A stretch of DNA of 64,000 nucleotides from Panopea generosa (GCA_029582155.1 CM055907.1:28261932-28325931), one strand, 5' to 3'. Positions 47,985 through 59,136 are shown, counted from the first letter of the stretch. Notes: generated from the sequence alone by a model not told the origin. A program made the numbers and translations.

Positions 47985-49719
47985 TCACTTAATTGATATT
48001 ACTTATATTTATTACATTATGTGCGGCCCCAGGTCACTCGGTCAGTTGTATTGATATGACTTATATTTATTACATTATGTGCGGCTCCAGGTTACTCGGT
48101 CAGTTGTATTGATATTACCTATATTTATTACATTATGTGCGGCTCCAGGTCACTCGGTCAGTTGTTTTGATATTACTTATATTTATTACATTATGTGCGA
48201 CTCCAGGTCACTCGGTCACTTCATTGATATTTCCTATATTGATTACAGTATATGCGGTTCCAGGTCACTCGGTCAGTTGTATTGATATTACCTATATTTA
48301 TTACATTATGTGCGGCCCCAGGTCACTCGGTCAGTTGTATTGATATTACTTATATTTATTACATTATGTGCGGTTCCAGGTCACTCGGTCAGTTGTATTG
48401 ATATTACTTATATTAATTACATTATGTGCGGCTCCAGGTCACTCGGTCAGTTGTATTGATATTACCTATATTTATTACATTATGTGCGACTCAAGGTCAC
48501 TCGGTCACTTCATTGATATTACCTATATTTATTACATTATGTGCGACTCCAGGTCACTCGGTCAGTTGTATTGATATTACCTATATTTATTACATTATGT
48601 GCGGCTCCAGGTCACTCGCTCACTTTATTGATATTACTTATATTTATTACATTATGTGCGGTTCCAGGTCACTCGGTCAGTTGTATTGATATGACTTATA
48701 TTTATTACATTATGTGCGGTTCCAGGTCACTCGCTCACTTTATTGATATGACTTATATTTATTACATTATGTGCGGTTCCAGGTCACTCGGTCAATTGTA
48801 TTGATATGACTTATATTTATTACATTATGTGCGGTTCCAGGTCACTCGGTCAGTTGTATTGATATGACTTATATTTATTACGTTATGTGCGGTTCCAGTT
48901 CACTCGCTCACTTTATTGATATGACTTATATTTATTACATTATGTCCGGTTCCAGGTCACTCGGTCAGTTGTATTGATATGACTTATATTTATTACATTA
49001 TGTGCGGTTCCAGGTCACTCGCTCACTTTATTGATATTACTTATATTTATTACATTATGTGCGGTTCCAGGTCACTCGCTCACTTTATTGATATAACCTA
49101 TATTTATTACATTATGTGCGGCTCCAGGTCACTCGGTCACTTTATTGATATTACTTATATTTATTACATTATGTGCGGTTCCAGGTCACTCGGTCAGTTG
49201 TATTGATATGACTTATATTTAGTACATTATTTTCTGCTCCAGGTCACTCGGTCAGTTGTATTGATATTTCTTATATTTATAACATTATGTGCGGTTCCCG
49301 GTCACTCGGTCACTTCATTGATATTACCTTTATTGATTACAGTATGTGCGGTTCCAGGTCACTCGGTCAGTTGTATTGATATTACCTATATTTATTACAT
49401 TATGTGCGGCTCCAGGTCACTCGGTCACTTCATTGATATTACCTATATTGATTACAGTATATGCGGTTCCAGGTCACTTGGTCAGTTGTATTGATATGAC
49501 TTATATTTATTACATTATGTGCGGCTCCAGGTCACTCGGTCACTTCATTGATATTACCTTTATTGATTACAGTATGTGCGGTTCCAGGTCACTCGGTCAG
49601 TTGTATTGATATGACTTATATTTATAACATTATGTGCGGCTCCAGGTCACTCGGTCAGTTGTATTGATATTACTTATATTAATTACATTATGTGCGGCTA
49701 CGGGTCACTCGGTCAATTG
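47985..49719. repeat. 58-bp minisatellite
   Basis: About 30 copies of a 58-bp unit with TTATATTTATTACATTATGT, GCGGTTCCAGGTCACTCGGT and CAGTTGTATTGATAT. GTGCGG starts at 48021 and 48079. A 57-bp subtype replaces CAGTTGTATTG with CACTTCATTG, and a third type has CGCTCACTTTATTG. The subtypes alternate in blocks. The plus strand is open between regular TGA stops, giving repetitive 60-90-codon ORFs that I reject as genes. Confidence 0.96.
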
Positions 49720-49724
49720 CGATT

Positions 49725-49925
49725 TGTTAGTTTTAACTTATTTATGTTACTTCGATTATGAAACATGTCATTACAACTTAGACATATCACACTCGACGAC
49801 TTCCTGGTTAGAACTAAGCATTTACGGACAAAGAGGACACACCACATAGCCGTGGCGGAGGATCGAACCCACGATCTTTCGATCATGGATGCTCTATTAC
49901 TGGCACACGCCATCCGCTACACTGA
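49725..49925 (-). mobile_element. tRNA-derived SINE, family 4
   Basis: On the minus strand an A-box-like GTAGCGGATGGCGTG and a good B box (GTGGGTTCGATCCTCCGCC) sit at 49925-49855. A body ending in TTTCATAATCGAAGTAACAT follows. The body matches 60765-60950 (TTATTTATATTATTTCGATT there, TTATTTATGTTACTTCGATT here). It abuts the end of the 58-bp array. Confidence 0.7.
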
Positions 49926-49929
49926 ATTA

Positions 49930-50514
49930 ATGATATGTTGATAAGTATACATACAAACCAGAACTTAAAGTGTTTTTTTATTACAAGTAATGCTTGGCCA
50001 TTTTCAAACGTTCATTTCTTGTAAAGTTTAAGTTTCTTAGAATTGTTAATAACATCACTGACGTTCACTTCGGTTCAATGTGGCTTGATTCATACATTCA
50101 TGAATATTTTGGTGACACTCAGTGATACTTGATCATGTTCTATAATGTCATCAATAATATCAAATGTCGTATTGCTAATGTCACGTGTCCAGATATGTTT
50201 AAGGGTCAGATAGCCGGTTGTTATGGGCGTGTGAAATGCTTCGGCTGGAATGGACTCCAATGCGTCAACTTACATGTTAAGATCACTATTATTGCAGAAC
50301 AAATATATACAACTATGTTTCATGTTCAACTCAAAACCAAATTGACTCAACAATATCCCTCCTACTTTCCAGTTCAAGACCGAATCAAGTGTTTAGACTT
50401 TTATTTTAGTTTTTATATAAATTCTGGAAATTATGTTTGAGTAAAAATTTGGGTTGAGCAGGAACTTTTATTTTATAACTTCGGGGACTTGCCTTAGAAA
50501 TAACGAAGACATAC
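49930..50514. other. Intronic AT-rich stretch
   Basis: A 103-codon plus-strand ORF at 50129-50440 has no recognisable domain and lies within the predicted intron on the other strand. I treat it as chance. Confidence 0.4.
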
Positions 50515-50739
50515 CTGTTATGTATTTACAAATAATGCTGTTTCCCTTCACATTTAAAGTATTGACACTTTTCTTCATCGTCCGAGTTTTGTAAGGCTCG
50601 TGTTCTGTGGCAGTAGATACGACACTTTTCTCCATCGTCCGAGTGTTGTAAGGCTCGTGTTCTGTGGCAGTAAATATGAATCCGAACAATTTCAAAATAG
50701 TCTGTTCTTGTGTGCTGAAGCTACTGTTACAAACGAAAT
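50515..50739 (-). CDS. Internal coding exon of an unrecognised minus-strand gene (exon B)
   Basis: A minus-strand exon candidate of 225 nt, bounded by a strong acceptor (ATGTTTCTCTTCAG at 50740) and a consensus donor (ACAG|GTATGT at 50514). It is fully open in one frame. It starts two bases into a codon and ends one base into a codon (phase 1-1), so it can be skipped or included without changing frame. It begins FVCNSSFSTQEQTILKLFGF and contains two copies of a 19-residue repeat (TATEHEPYNTRTMEKSVV and TATEHEPYKTRTMKKSVN), encoded by a 57-bp tandem duplication. It ends IICKYIT. No family recognised. Joining to the exon at 44103 creates a Val codon and keeps the frame open to a stop. Confidence 0.55.
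50564..50677. repeat. 57-bp tandem duplication inside exon B
   Basis: GACACTTTTCTTCATCGTCC begins at 50564 and its copy (GACACTTTTCTCCATCGTCC) at 50621. The copies differ at a few positions. 57 is a multiple of three, so the duplication keeps the frame of the predicted exon. Confidence 0.95.
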
Positions 50740-53700
50740 CTGAAGAGAAACATATTTTTGTTTTATATTATGGTATTTTCTGAATGTAATTGTCACACTG
50801 ATAAAACATCATCATCAACTACGTAAATTGAATGATATGTAGTTTGTGTATATGTTTATTACATCAATAATATTTAGTATTTGTGAATCAAGTAAATAAG
50901 ATTTAAATTGAAATTTGTAAATAATATGCAATTGGATGGTAAAAACACTCAAACCCAAGTAAAATTATTTCCATAAAGAGAAACTTGCTAGTCATACAAC
51001 AAAATGCACAGTGACACGGGCATTCCATACAGAGTTTGAGGTGTAATACATCACCAACCTATTTTAAATCCGTCGGCTATTCTTAGAAAACAGATGCCAT
51101 GCACAAGTCCTATGATCTGGCTCCACACTAATTGCATGTCCTTTGTTATTTATTTATTCACGTTTTACGTTTTGCGTTTCCATAGCATTATTATGTCTCA
51201 TCGCAGATCAGCAAAGCAAAATCCTAGACAAAATGTTTTAATTGTGAACATGTCAAAAAACACGTAAAATGTATTAGATATTTGATCACATTTGGTTCCG
51301 AATCTATACTTTCAAACGCTTGCAAAGAGATGGTATTCTCTGAATAAAAACAACAAATTAACCGCTGCACAAAACATCAAATCATAACACTACAGACGCT
51401 TATTTGATTCTTAATGTCCGTGATCGCTGTCACAAAGAGGCTTAACGTTCAGACATTTAATGAGAGAAAGGAAATTGACAGTTCAACTCTCGAAAAGATC
51501 GTTACATCCATTAAAGCACTTGCAGAAAAGCAAAGATGTTACTAAGGCGATAAATGTGCTATATTTAGCACAGAGGACGTCATTTACTGTGACTGCTATC
51601 AATCAATTTAGACCGGACCATGGTACCAGTTTGGAAAAGGCGTATATCAACATGTTCAACTTATTGCAACATCTTTTCCTGCCAATAGTAATATAGATGA
51701 ATACAATGATTTTAATCCGTGTGTGTTCAATACAAAAGCCATAGCTAAAAGAACCGTTACGATATAATTTTCATGCACCAACTATGAAGTTACAACTATA
51801 TTTAAACACTACTTAAAATTAGGCAAAAGTTTAAAAAATGTTATAAGTTAATGTTTTAAAAGAAGATGCTTAAAAACTCAAAACAAGTGGATAGCAATTT
51901 TCTTAGGCATGTTTCATTTATATAAGCATGTAAATGTGAACATTTTGAAGATTGGAGGGGTCGAACAGTATCTTTCTAAATTTTACCACGGTAGTTCTCT
52001 CAACACTGATTTAAAAATTGCTTACGTGTTCCGGTTTGTTTTTTAACCTATGTTTGTGGTGATGTGATTTAAAAGCTACGTAAGGTTCCGGAAATTCACT
52101 TTAAATCCTTATTTTCAAACCGTTGCAAGGTATGTCCAAAAAGTTCATGAGTCCCCCATATTGATTATGTCGAGGTGTCGCTGACTTGCTGTGAAAAGGT
52201 TACTGTGCCTACTGCGGTTTAACCGCGTTGCAGATTTTAGGAATGACCTACCGAAAAACATGTTAAAAAAGGCAAAGAAGAGAACAATAACACGGGTTCA
52301 GTTTCACTTTATGAAGGCAATGTAAAACTGTAAAAGGTTTGTCTTTATTTGGATGATAAACATAATCAAGCATACTTACTGACCGCCTCGTGTTATTTTA
52401 CTTATGCAGTATACCTTTGATCGAGGGTTACATCATTCACCTACTTTAACCCTATGATTAATACATATATACCTGTATATTTTCAAACATAAGTTATATT
52501 ATATACAAATTGCCTATTTTTGGTATACCTTTGTTCGTGTCGCCTAACCACAAGCCAATAAGCCAGTATTTAGACAAACATAAATCTGCAGGCTAACTGT
52601 ATCCTGTACAGTCATCTCGGAGTAATGTCGAAGATGGAGTGTTAATGATAAAATAAAATGTACGGTACATTATGTTTTGATCATTTAAGCTATGTTAAAA
52701 CCACAAGCGGTAAATGCCACACTGTGTGTGCTGTTTGTCGACCGGATGGTACAAAACTGTAAAATGCACATGACGGGTCATTTTTCATGGCTAAAACCAT
52801 ATCATAATAATCTTATGAACTAGTCATCATTTATTTGAATCCGCGTATATATAACGCGCTGTTGAAAAAATATGTCGCCCAAGTCTGTAAAATATCATTT
52901 TGTTTTTATTAATTTTAAATTTGCCAATCAATAACACTGTATGAAAATAAATGTCGTTTGCTGTTATGACACTAACATAAAAAAAAACACAGAAACTACA
53001 AAACAATATATACCATGACAATAATCCCCATGCAAGAACGTGAATCTTGTATCTTGGTTAATCTTTATATAAAACATGTATCTGAAATGTTATCCTAAAA
53101 AAACGTTATTCATATTAGTGTTTTATATGCTTTTTTGCCTGTTAAAAACAAAAGCTGCGCTCGACTTACCGCATACTGTACTGTTTGTGCACTGCAGACT
53201 TAATATTTTCTATATCGGTCCAAAATTAGCATATTATTAAGGGGGAATGGTGATGGATTGGGAGGGGGCTACAGCTTCATGATTAATAATTCAAGTTGAT
53301 GTCAAAACATCTCTCTGTCCCTGGAATAACTGTTATTTATAACAATACATGTAGTTGTATAAGTATTTATTCTCCACTTGTTATTGTATGTGTCCGGGGT
53401 TTTATTATAATTGTAATACAATCTATATCGATATATTTCACAATTTGTTTGTTTGGCAGAAATTGTTAATGTCCGATTTCATTCATTTATTTATATTCCG
53501 GACTATTTGAGTCGAACAACATATGATATTATTGGCAGCTATCATATGTATAGTCTTAACGTGATATTAGATTAATCAATAAAGTGTATAGATATTCCGA
53601 AAAATAGTATGTTGATATATAACTTTGTTAATTTTAAACTATATTCTATATATGTTATGGCAAAATAAAAATAAACGTTTATCCATCATTAAAGAAACAT

Positions 53701-53920
53701 TGAAATAACTAACGGCCACAATTGCTCACCACAAAACAAAATCCCTTATCAAAAATTTGAATTATGAAGGGAAAGCGACAGGATTGTAATTATTATTTTA
53801 TATTATTTTTTTTCTGAAAAAAAAACATGTTTAAAGTATCCCAGTAAAATGATACATAATAATTAAACTGTGCACTTATAGAAATAAATGAAAATATGTA
53901 ATGGTAAATGCTGCTAGGGT
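50740..53920. other. Intronic or intergenic AT-rich stretch
   Basis: No confident element. A coding-looking relic lies at 51420-51700 on the plus strand (TFNERKEIDSSTLEKIVTSI and, in a shifted frame, DKCAIFSTEDVIYCDCYQSI), interrupted by stops. I cannot assign it; an old transposon or processed pseudogene is possible. Confidence 0.4.
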
Positions 53921-53964
53921 ACCAAGGAACGAACCGACAATGCTGGCTAGAGAATGTGGCCATC

Positions 53965-54035
53965 TTGCAGCAATGTCAATGATACGAATGTCTGACCCTA
54001 AGCAACGTCCATGATACGAATGTCTGACCCTCAGC
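53965..54035. repeat. ~37-bp tandem duplication
   Basis: ATGATACGAATGTCTGACCC occurs at about 53979 and 54010, preceded by CAATGTCA and CAACGTCC. Two copies only. Confidence 0.8.
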
Positions 54036-54081
54036 TCGTCTTTGGAAAATAGTTATCATCGCCATGTCCTGTTTTATTGTT

Positions 54082-54410
54082 ATGATACCGTTGTTTAAGA
54101 AAGACGATAGTGACGATTTACACAGTTATACGGGCATTAATTTGTAAGTTGTTTCTCGAAAATATTAAATAAAATAACTGAAATGAAAGCAATGATATTT
54201 TTAAGTGACGATCAGTTTGAATTTAGAAATGTGCGATCCACGGTTGATGCGGTTATACAAAATCAAATTGGGAGATTAGCTTGTGCTATTGTCGTTAAAA
54301 GGCCTTTGATAGTGTTGTCGCAATGGTTTATGGTATAAACTTCACAATCTAAGTTACTGGGAAACATGCGAATCATTCATGACATGTATCCTCTAAGGTT
54401 ATGACATGTA
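54082..54410 (+). pseudogene. LINE reverse transcriptase relic (same family as 44114-47560)
   Basis: The plus strand reads MIPLFKKDDSDDLHSYTGIN, equivalent to the I.P..K.GD.DD..NYRGITL block. After frame changes it continues FLSDDQFEFRNVRSTVDAVI (the LSDDQFGFR...ST.DAIF motif) and MRIIHDMY (the SMY..V motif). The segment homologous to the 37-bp minisatellite unit (SDDLHSYTGIN) is present once here, showing that the single-copy state is ancestral. Only about 110 residues remain, with deletions around the catalytic Asp. Confidence 0.75.
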
Positions 54411-54453
54411 TTTAGGGTTGAAAATCTTATTCAGAATCTTTCGAAGTTGCTAT

Positions 54454-54540
54454 TAGTATGAACAAAGGGCAGGGGGGTATCTCACCTGTTTTATTGGTAT
54501 GAAGCAAGGGTGGTGGGGTCATCTCACCTGTTTTTGGCTT
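54454..54540. repeat. ~45-bp tandem duplication
   Basis: AGTATGAACAAAGGGCAGGG...ATCTCACCTGTTTT and GGTATGAAGCAAGGGTGGTG...ATCTCACCTGTTTT follow each other at the left edge of element A copy 2. Confidence 0.75.
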
Positions 54541-55165
54541 GCCTCTGAGGAGGCCAGCCTTAGTATTAAGATAGGTTTTGATTTCAAGTAAGGTACTCTG
54601 TTCAAAATGAAACAAGTCAATACAGCGCAATACGGGGCAAGGTACCATCAAAATCGGATACATTCTGTATTCTACGCTTTATTTTACATTGCGGTATAAT
54701 CTTGACCACCTTCTACAATTTCCTTTCTTAATGATTTGTCCAATCATTAAACTTATAAATAGGCCAATAAACCGCCTCTTAACATAACAGCGTAGTGTCG
54801 GAGATGATCAAGACTACGAAATATATGCGGACTAGTCTATTTTAATACACAGGTTATCAATGTTGTACGAGTATAAACATCTTCCATGTAAATAGGGAAC
54901 CCTGGTATAACCTGGGTTTTCTCTTTTTGTGCCGACGCTTATTTTGTTGTTTATTTCAAACACAATTTAATATGCCATGACTGGTGGAAATCAATCCCCT
55001 TTCTTTTTGGACTCGTCTTGCTAACTGCCAATGCATCTAATACATATTAACTTATTATAGGTTAGTTACTGTTATTCCAATGTTATTTACTTGGTAACGG
55101 ATTCGTTGGTTTTATGGTATTATTTAATATGTTTGGGGTAAAACGTTTAAAATATACCGTGATAT
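54530..55165 (+). mobile_element. Dispersed repeat 'element A', copy 2
   Basis: Collinear with 4330-5095, shorter by about 130 bp because of internal deletions (for example around 54730-54770 and 54985). It follows directly on the LINE relic at 54082-54410. No coding capacity recognised. Confidence 0.8.
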
Positions 55166-55225
55166 TTATTCGGGGGAGTCGAAATGCTATGACCGAGGAG
55201 TCACTTTTTTTCGAAATATAAAGAC

Positions 55226-55243
55226 GGGGGGGGTGGGGGGGGG
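55226..55243. repeat. G-rich run
   Basis: Two G runs of eight and nine separated by one T (CGGGGGGGGTGGGGGGGGG). Confidence 0.9.
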
Positions 55244-55439
55244 TCATTTTTCTATTTTACTTCGTTATACATATTTTGGGCATCAACAAAATTCTGACAA
55301 TCATTTTGTTTAGACTTGTACACATTTTTGGGCCGTTGCGTCGATTTTAGGCACAGGCACGTGTTTAATTTTGAAATGTGGCCCGTGTTTGGTCATTCAT
55401 GACGGACACCCTTTTCAAACTGTGATCTATTTTCAGAAA

Positions 55440-56117
55440 CAAGAGCACTGCCACAGGAGACTGGACGCGCCACTTTTCTCGGTTTCTGTCTGTTGAAAAG
55501 GGCAAGGTTCATTTTCCTATGAAATTTGCCCCAAATTTTTATAAAATAATAAAAATAGGGAATTTAAAATCACTGCATGTTTTGTTTTGAGTATTGTCCA
55601 ATATTATCAGAATTTCAAAGTTAAAGTTTTTTTGCATACTGTTACCATGAAGAAATTTGAGGCCAAAATGTATGCCAGATGGCAAAAACTGCTATTTAAT
55701 GGTCATTTTTCCACAAAAGTTTACTCTTCGATGTAAATATTAAGATAAGGCACAGTCATCAACAAAGATGTTTCAACTACATGTAGCTTTATGTTATTCA
55801 AGTCCCTGTTAGAATATCTTTGTGGTTGATGGCTGTGCTCTATCTTTGTTAACATCAAAGACCGGTATACCATTGACCCATTCCACATCTAGAAAGCATA
55901 TTTCATTTAAAAAGAGTATCTTTGGGTTAATTGCTGGAGGATACTGCTCTGCTACTACTGTTGCTTTTTCTACTAGATTTGATTATGATTTCTGTTTTAA
56001 CTTATTAGGCCTATCTTCTGTTTATGTTTCATTGAAAGCCTCACGATTAGTTTTTATATGTTTGTGAATGTAGTATTATGTACTAAATGAGCTACCTTCT
56101 TTAAATAAAGACTTTAT
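55440..56117 (+). mobile_element. Probable LINE 3' terminal region
   Basis: The stretch ends in CTTTAAATAAAGACTTTATT immediately followed by (ACT)n. The AAATAAAGACTTTATT motif plus a microsatellite tail is a usual 3' end of CR1-like LINEs, and the same motif occurs in reverse orientation at 31790-31812. The upstream sequence has no clear RT motif. An 81-codon ORF at 55822-56067 (plus) is unrecognised and probably non-coding 3' UTR. Confidence 0.45.

Positions 56118-56212
<95 letters not shown>
56118..56212. repeat. (TAC)~31 microsatellite
   Basis: Uninterrupted TAC/ACT repeats, degenerating after 56212 into GCTACTGCTAC. Homopolymeric Val or Ser ORFs on the minus strand are artefacts of this repeat. 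Confidence 0.97.
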
Positions 56213-56216
<4 letters not shown>

Positions 56217-56384
56217 TTCTGCTACTGCTACAGTTATTGTTACTGCTATTACTGCTACGACGAAGATTATGATGGCGGTGATGACGATCAAGTATAATCA
56301 CAATTATGTTTAATACTGGTCACTCACCATGTGAGCTATATACGTTAATACGAAAGACTATTTCAAAAGTATATGTATACATCC

Positions 56385-56416
56385 AACGAATACAGCTTAC
56401 GTAAGCTGTATTCGTT
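56385..56416. repeat. 32-bp perfect palindrome
   Basis: AACGAATACAGCTTAC (56385-56400) is followed without a spacer by its exact reverse complement (56401-56416). Related AGCTATATACG and CGTAAGCTATATAC phrases recur at 56334 and 56441-56470. It lies in the predicted first intron, about 70 bp past the donor of exon A. Confidence 0.95.
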
Positions 56417-56487
56417 ATCAACCAACGTATACAGCTCACACGTAAGCTATATACGGCGTAAGCTATATACTGTGTAACAAAGCATAC

Positions 56488-56635
56488 CTTGACCTGATTG
56501 GTAATTTTTAAGATCAGCGGTTTTGTGATACCTATCGATTTCCTGAGTAAATATGTCAACCATTCGCCCACGATGCAGTTCGAGCCAACAGTTCTGAACT
56601 GACACAGAACTGCCCAGAAATCTGATATCGGCATC
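56488..56635 (-). CDS. Upstream coding exon of an unrecognised minus-strand gene (exon A)
   Basis: The minus strand ends at a good donor (CAAG|GTATGC, exon end 56488) in phase 1. The frame reads DADIRFLGSSVSVQNCWLEL, then HRGRMVDIFTQEIDRYHKTA and DLKNYQSGQ. This balanced, charged composition is unlike the chance ORFs of this AT-rich window. Phase 1 fits the exon at 50739, forming an Asp codon. The 5' limit is uncertain: an in-frame stop lies just beyond 56635. The exon may start after TTCTGTGTCAG (first base 56598, also phase 1) or hold the start codon ATG at 56561-56563. A second frame is also open over the same bases but has a less protein-like composition. I do not recognise the family. 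Confidence 0.48.
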
Positions 56636-56864
56636 AAATTTTCAGTGGTGATTTCTTAAATACTGAGACGTCGCGCACGGTAATGGTACTTGCGTTATAA
56701 ACTGACTAATATCCGAAATATAAAAAATTGTTCCCGAAAACTTGGTAGCTTTTGGAATTATACTTACTTTATATCAAAATAAAGGTGGAACGATATTTGC
56801 AGTTGACGTATATAAACTATGCTATTGATTTGCTCTATATATTTCAATTTAATAATAAGTCACA

Positions 56865-57070
56865 TTTAACGTCATTTTTCCCGTGTCCCGGCGTAGCATT
56901 TACCACAGGCCGCCCTGGCCTAAAATGTTATGTTTAAAAACGGCGCGAAAGGACATTTGTCAGGTCTTTCGGGTAACAGACATGTGTGTTTTATTACAAC
57001 AAACTTAACGGCCATTCCAGAACACGCGGTTAATTACGTATATGCTTATTATCCCGAAAAACAAACGACT
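56865..57070. promoter_or_regulatory. Locally CpG-enriched segment, possible promoter between divergent exons
   Basis: CpG-containing words (GTGTCCCGGCGTAGC, CGGCGCGAAAGG, ACACGCGG) cluster here within strongly AT-rich flanks, between exon A (minus) and a possible first exon at 57042 (plus). On the minus strand, ACATTTTAG at 56927 precedes a short open CpG-rich stretch (PGRPVVNATPGHGKNDVK) that could be a further exon. Promoter function is inference only. Confidence 0.25.
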
Positions 57071-57111
57071 CAATAAAGTCATACTGAACAGTCAAGATGA
57101 AAAAAATAATG
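57042..57111 (+). CDS. Possible first coding exon on the plus strand
   Basis: ATG at 57042 opens 23 codons (MLIIPKNKRLNKVILNSQDE, then KNN) ending in an ideal donor (ATG|GTAAGT) at 57112, phase 1. The frame is open upstream to 57009. A strong acceptor (TTCTTCCTCCTTCATCTGTAG) precedes 58025, but joining in phase adds only ten codons before a stop (LEYSREIIVV). That downstream sequence (CAAGGGAGATAA) resembles a common repeat. This may be a short ORF in a non-coding transcript or chance. Confidence 0.2.
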
Positions 57112-58172
57112 GTAAGTATTGCATTAAACATATGTATGTATATGTTCATTGTTTTATTATATGGTACTTGATGACATTTTTTCATATTGCGTTTATGAGA
57201 TATTACATTTTTAAGGTGTTGTCCGCCAACGTTATTTGAAAGAAATAATTGAAACTTATTTGATTAATTTAATTACTTTAGAAAAAATCGCGAATATATA
57301 AATTTTAAAAGCATATCATTTTAAAGTAAAATTTCAGTGGAACATGTTTATGTGGAATAAAATATATTCACGTTGCTTTGTATGGTACATATTTCGTATT
57401 TAATATGTCCTCTGTGATTTGTCGCCCCTTAGCATTTTTACCAAAAACTTACGTCTGTCCTCCAAATTTGACCATATTAACCATAGCTTTAACGCAGAAT
57501 ATTGTCTTTTGAAAATTATATTAACGAGAAAATTTAGTTTCTGTTAATGTCCGATTATATTGAAAATTTTGGAAAATTATTGACACCTTGTATCAAGCGT
57601 TTCCGATGTCCTCTATCAAATATTAACATTGTCAGTTTGACATTCTTTTAATACGGCGAAAACCTATGGACGCCGCTAGTCATGTACATGTATTCTCATA
57701 GTTAAAGTAGGTACAGTGATGTCATTGGTTTTGATCCATTTAATATCTGCAAAAAAATTATGATTCCATCGCAGTTATTGATATTCCGATAGTCGGCTAT
57801 TTTCTTGTAAAATAAATGATACGAAATACATGAATAAAAACGTCATTTTAGATTTAAAACAATTTTAACGTTAACGTCGTGTTACGCTTAGAGGTGTCAA
57901 TTACCGTGAGCGACGTTATACCATTTAACACATGGTAGGAATGAATAAATCACTTCAATAACGTAGCTCTGAAAAAAGTAGAAAAAGATAACTAAACTTT
58001 TATTTCTTCCTCCTTCATCTGTAGGTCTGGAGTACTCAAGGGAGATAATAGTGGTGTGAGTCCTAGAGCATTCTTACTTACTTCTTAGCTCTAAAACAGT
58101 ACATACAGACTATGAGGAAGCTTTTATGTAAAAAAAGTATGGATTTGACAACGACCATGTGTCTTAGTAAAC
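57112..58172. other. AT-rich stretch with no recognised gene
   Basis: No gene, RNA or identifiable repeat recognised apart from the possible acceptor at 58024. Confidence 0.4.
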
Positions 58173-58409
<237 letters not shown>

Positions 58410-58532
58410 ACCGGAAGGTACTGCTTCAAGTCGTTTGGTTAACTCGCCTTAAACAAAACACAAAATGTTAGGAAAATAAGGCAGACACTTGGTTTGAAGA
58501 TATTTAGGAATGAAAGAAGGTAGCACGGAAAT

Positions 58533-58555
58533 GAACGAACGAACGAACGAACGAA
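58533..58555. repeat. (GAAC)n microsatellite
   Basis: Five to six AACG repeats. Confidence 0.9.
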
Positions 58556-58774
58556 TGCACTAGTGTAATTGCATTAAAATATTTTATTCTTGGACGATGA
58601 TAGCAATTTATTTTCAATAGGTTATATGAAAGTTATGATTGTAATGCATGAATATGAGTTATAAAGGCCAACAATTCATACATTGGGTGCGTCGTCTTGG
58701 TTGTCGGAGTTATCTCGCGTTACAGTCTTTGGTATTTTTTCAGTGCAGGCTTTAGTTAATATTGTGACCATAAC

Positions 58775-59136
58775 TAGTGGTGTAGCTTCCTATAGGCACT
58801 GTAGGCACGTGCCTACACTTTTTTCTGAGAAATCGAAAAAATGAAAATGCCAAAAATGTAATAAAAATCGGACCCCTAGCGAAGCTTATCTATAAATTCG
58901 CAAGAAAAAAAATCATTGAATATGATCCAGATATTTATTATCATTTTATCAATTAATTTAGTTATAAAACAGTGAATTAAATGTTAATATTAAGGATGAC
59001 CAGGCCCCTAAAAAAATAAGTAATATACGCCTAAACGTACCAACGACGGCATAACTGAAAATAAATTTCGGGGGATCATAACCCGGGCCCCCTACAACTG
59101 TACCTACACATTGTTTTCAGCCAAACTACGCCCCTG
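58775..59136. mobile_element. 362-bp hAT-like MITE
   Basis: The left end TAGTGGTGTAGCTTCC and the reverse complement of the right end CAGGGGCGTAGTTTGG form imperfect terminal inverted repeats (12 of 16 positions). They are flanked by ATAAC at 58770-58774 and 59137-59141. The CAGGGGCGTAG-type terminus is typical of hAT-superfamily elements, although hAT duplications are usually 8 bp. Inside, GTAGGCACGTGCCTAC (58801-58816) is a perfect palindrome. There is no ORF of note. Confidence 0.75.

Noticed and set aside
48079..49849. Plus-strand ORFs of 68-87 codons in the 58-bp array
   Set aside because: They begin and end at the same unit positions and simply reflect the repeat.
50129..50440. 103-codon plus-strand ORF
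   Set aside because: No recognisable domain. It lies opposite a predicted intron and is close to the length expected by chance across many frames.
52370..52450. Possible extra minus-strand exon with a TCA|GTAAGT donor near 52378
   Set aside because: The phase-1 frame needed to join the other exons contains a stop, and no good acceptor lies within the open part.
55822..56067. 81-codon plus-strand ORF upstream of the (TAC)n repeat
   Set aside because: Lies where a LINE 3' UTR is expected, with no recognisable motif and no splice sites.
56076..56301. Poly-Val and poly-Ser ORFs
   Set aside because: Translation of the (TAC)n microsatellite.
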